NCBI GenBank assembly: GCA_019636195.1
Contig: JAHBYA010000015.1
Span: forward strand, 40,643 to 104,642
Reading direction: 5' to 3'
DNA from: Planctomycetota bacterium
Lineage (GTDB): Bacteria; Planctomycetota; UBA8742; UBA2392
Length of the DNA: 64,000 nucleotides
The notes under the pieces are model-generated. The model was given only the letters and a program-made list of their open reading frames with translations. It was not told the origin of the DNA and searched no databases. Shown one piece after another: positions 63,260-64,000 of this stretch; within the stretch, counting starts at the first letter, position 1, and each line of letters begins with the position of its first letter. The position numbers and the translations under genes are program-made.

Positions 63260-64000
63260 GACGCCGCCCCCTGAAGTCCGTCGTACTTTTCGAGGATGAG
63301 GCGCTTGGTCCGGTACTCACCGAACTGGGCTTCATCCTTGCGTTTCACGATAGGGAAGGAGTCGAGGATGTATCCGGCATCGTCACGAGAGACCCCGTAT
63401 ACATGGAACATAAGTGCGTCGAGTTCAGCACGTAGCGCCTCACTGGTCTTGTCGTCGAGGCGCTGACTGTTGAGGCGGTCAACGCGAGAGGCTATCCAAG
63501 CCAGATGGCTGCCAAGTTGACCAGGCGTAGGCGCTGGTAGTTGTTGCATCGAAAAGAAGTTGAGGTGCGTACCTCCCGTTTTCTGGCGGGTCACAAAGTC
63601 GAGCGCGTAGCTGGAAAGCACGGCCTGAAGTCCCGATAGCTCATCGTTCGTCACGCTGGCAAACGCCAAAGGCAAGTTGTTCCCAACAGCCACCCGTGGC
63701 AGTTTCGTGGCAATCAGTGTTCGCTCGTTTGTGTTGTTGGTGATGTCGCGCCAGCCGAACATCCAAGGATTGTTCCACTTACCGTCGAGCACAGTTTCGA
63801 CTTCGCGTTCGTGAACCCAATAGCGCGGCAGGGGGCTGAATCCCGCTCGCTTTTCTTCAGGCGTTACATAGCGCGTCACGCCGTCCGGCGCGTAGGTCGC
63901 CCAACGAGTGTCGAAGTGGTGGATCATTTTGGCCTCATAGAGCGGCAGCATCCGTTCAACCTTTACCTCTTCTCCGCCCTGTTTTTGTGATCTTTGTCGG
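63256..64000 (-). CDS. Eco57I-type methylase/specificity protein, C-terminal part (5' end outside window)
   Basis: At least 247 codons; the frame is open at the window edge without a stop. The ATG at 63951 is internal because the preceding codons (RQSQKQGGEEVKVER) continue in frame, and the homologous segment in the next gene follows KNER. Visible blocks are MLPLYEAKMIHHFDTRWATY, PLPRYWVHEREV, FGWRDITNNTNERTLIATKL, HLNFFSMQQLPA and a C-terminal GEYRTKRLILEKYDGLQ. They match the target-recognition half of N6-adenine methylases of Eco57I/type IIG kind. The SAM and NPPY motifs are expected beyond 64000. Confidence 0.75.
   Translation of the reverse strand, partial: RQRSQKQGGEEVKVERMLPLYEAKMIHHFDTRWATYAPDGVTRYVTPEEKRAGFSPLPRYWVHEREVETVLDGKWNNPWMFGWRDITNNTNERTLIATKLPRVAVGNNLPLAFASVTNDELSGLQAVLSSYALDFVTRQKTGGTHLNFFSMQQLPAPTPGQLGSHLAWIASRVDRLNSQRLDDKTSEALRAELDALMFHVYGVSRDDAGYILDSFPIVKRKDEAQFGEYRTKRLILEKYDGLQGAAS

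Larger units (their letters stand above)
51170..64000. mobile_element. Integrated element (tRNA-Arg-targeted), extends past window end
   Basis: Starts at a 3'-half tRNA-Arg remnant. An integrase reading inward, an excisionase-like protein, a winged-helix protein with GTTCAC boxes, and defence-type cargo follow. Base composition and codon choice shift here: lower GC and looser codon use than the very GC-biased genes to the left. The right boundary, expected at an intact tRNA-Arg(ACG), is not in the window. Confidence 0.75.

Overview
The window is about 51 kb of bacterial chromosome followed by about 13 kb of an integrated element that runs off the right edge. The chromosomal part is GC-rich and densely coded. 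It belongs to a diderm bacterium: there are lipid-A-type LAB_N domains, an MCE/PqiB-like protein, a lipoprotein and a putative outer-membrane beta-barrel. A PDZ plus alpha/alpha-toroid secreted protein, a DUF6600-type lipoprotein, split glycine dehydrogenase (gcvPA/gcvPB), McsA/McsB and a large carboxypeptidase-regulatory-repeat protein are a mix I associate with Planctomycetota or a related lineage. No rRNA or other direct phylogenetic marker is present, so that placement is an inference.

Layout. 0-3.8 kb: 3' part of carB, a small protein and an endonuclease III. 3.7-8.5 kb (minus): HEAT-like secreted protein, hutI and a class III aminotransferase. 8.6-15.2 kb: macrodomain protein, catalytically degenerate M16 peptidase-like protein, several small or membrane proteins, prfA and rpmE. 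15.4-20.3 kb (plus): a 1079-aa repeat-rich surface protein and a solitary nuoN. 20.3-29.3 kb (mostly minus): ftsK, a beta-class DNA methyltransferase, an MCE-like protein, an SPFH/zinc-ribbon protein and a lipoprotein with an enormous Lys/Glu/Arg helix. 29.5-36 kb: PDZ-toroid protein, nrdR, a lysine-2,3-aminomutase-type radical SAM enzyme and a large secreted protein. 36-40.6 kb (plus): double LAB_N protein plus glycosyltransferase, MgtE-like and KefB-like ion transporters. 40.6-46.7 kb (plus): glycine cleavage operon gcvT-gcvH-gcvPA-gcvPB plus an aminotransferase; four successive gene junctions carry related hairpin repeats. 46.7-50.9 kb: mcsA-mcsB, a DUF1444-like protein, a MarR regulator and a purine nucleoside phosphorylase.

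Element. At 51170-51214 there is a minus-strand 3' half of a tRNA-Arg(ACG), from anticodon loop to CCA, with no 5' half. A tyrosine recombinase, an excisionase-like protein and a winged-helix protein follow immediately. This fits integration into a tRNA-Arg gene, with the intact tRNA expected at the other end beyond 64 kb. Past an array of GTTCAC boxes the cargo looks like a phage-defence or restriction cluster: a PLD-SNF2 helicase; a divergent plus-strand unit (60-aa protein, 533-aa C39-like cysteine-peptidase-fold protein, 119-aa membrane-tail protein); and a minus-strand operon that enters from the right edge. That operon contains the C-terminal part of an Eco57I-type methylase/specificity protein, a stand-alone second copy of the same specificity domain, and an AAA_13 ATPase with a CxxC hook that resembles RloC/PrrC. 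The clearest candidate for an undescribed system is this cargo, especially the 57.6-60.0 kb unit and the duplicated specificity domain.
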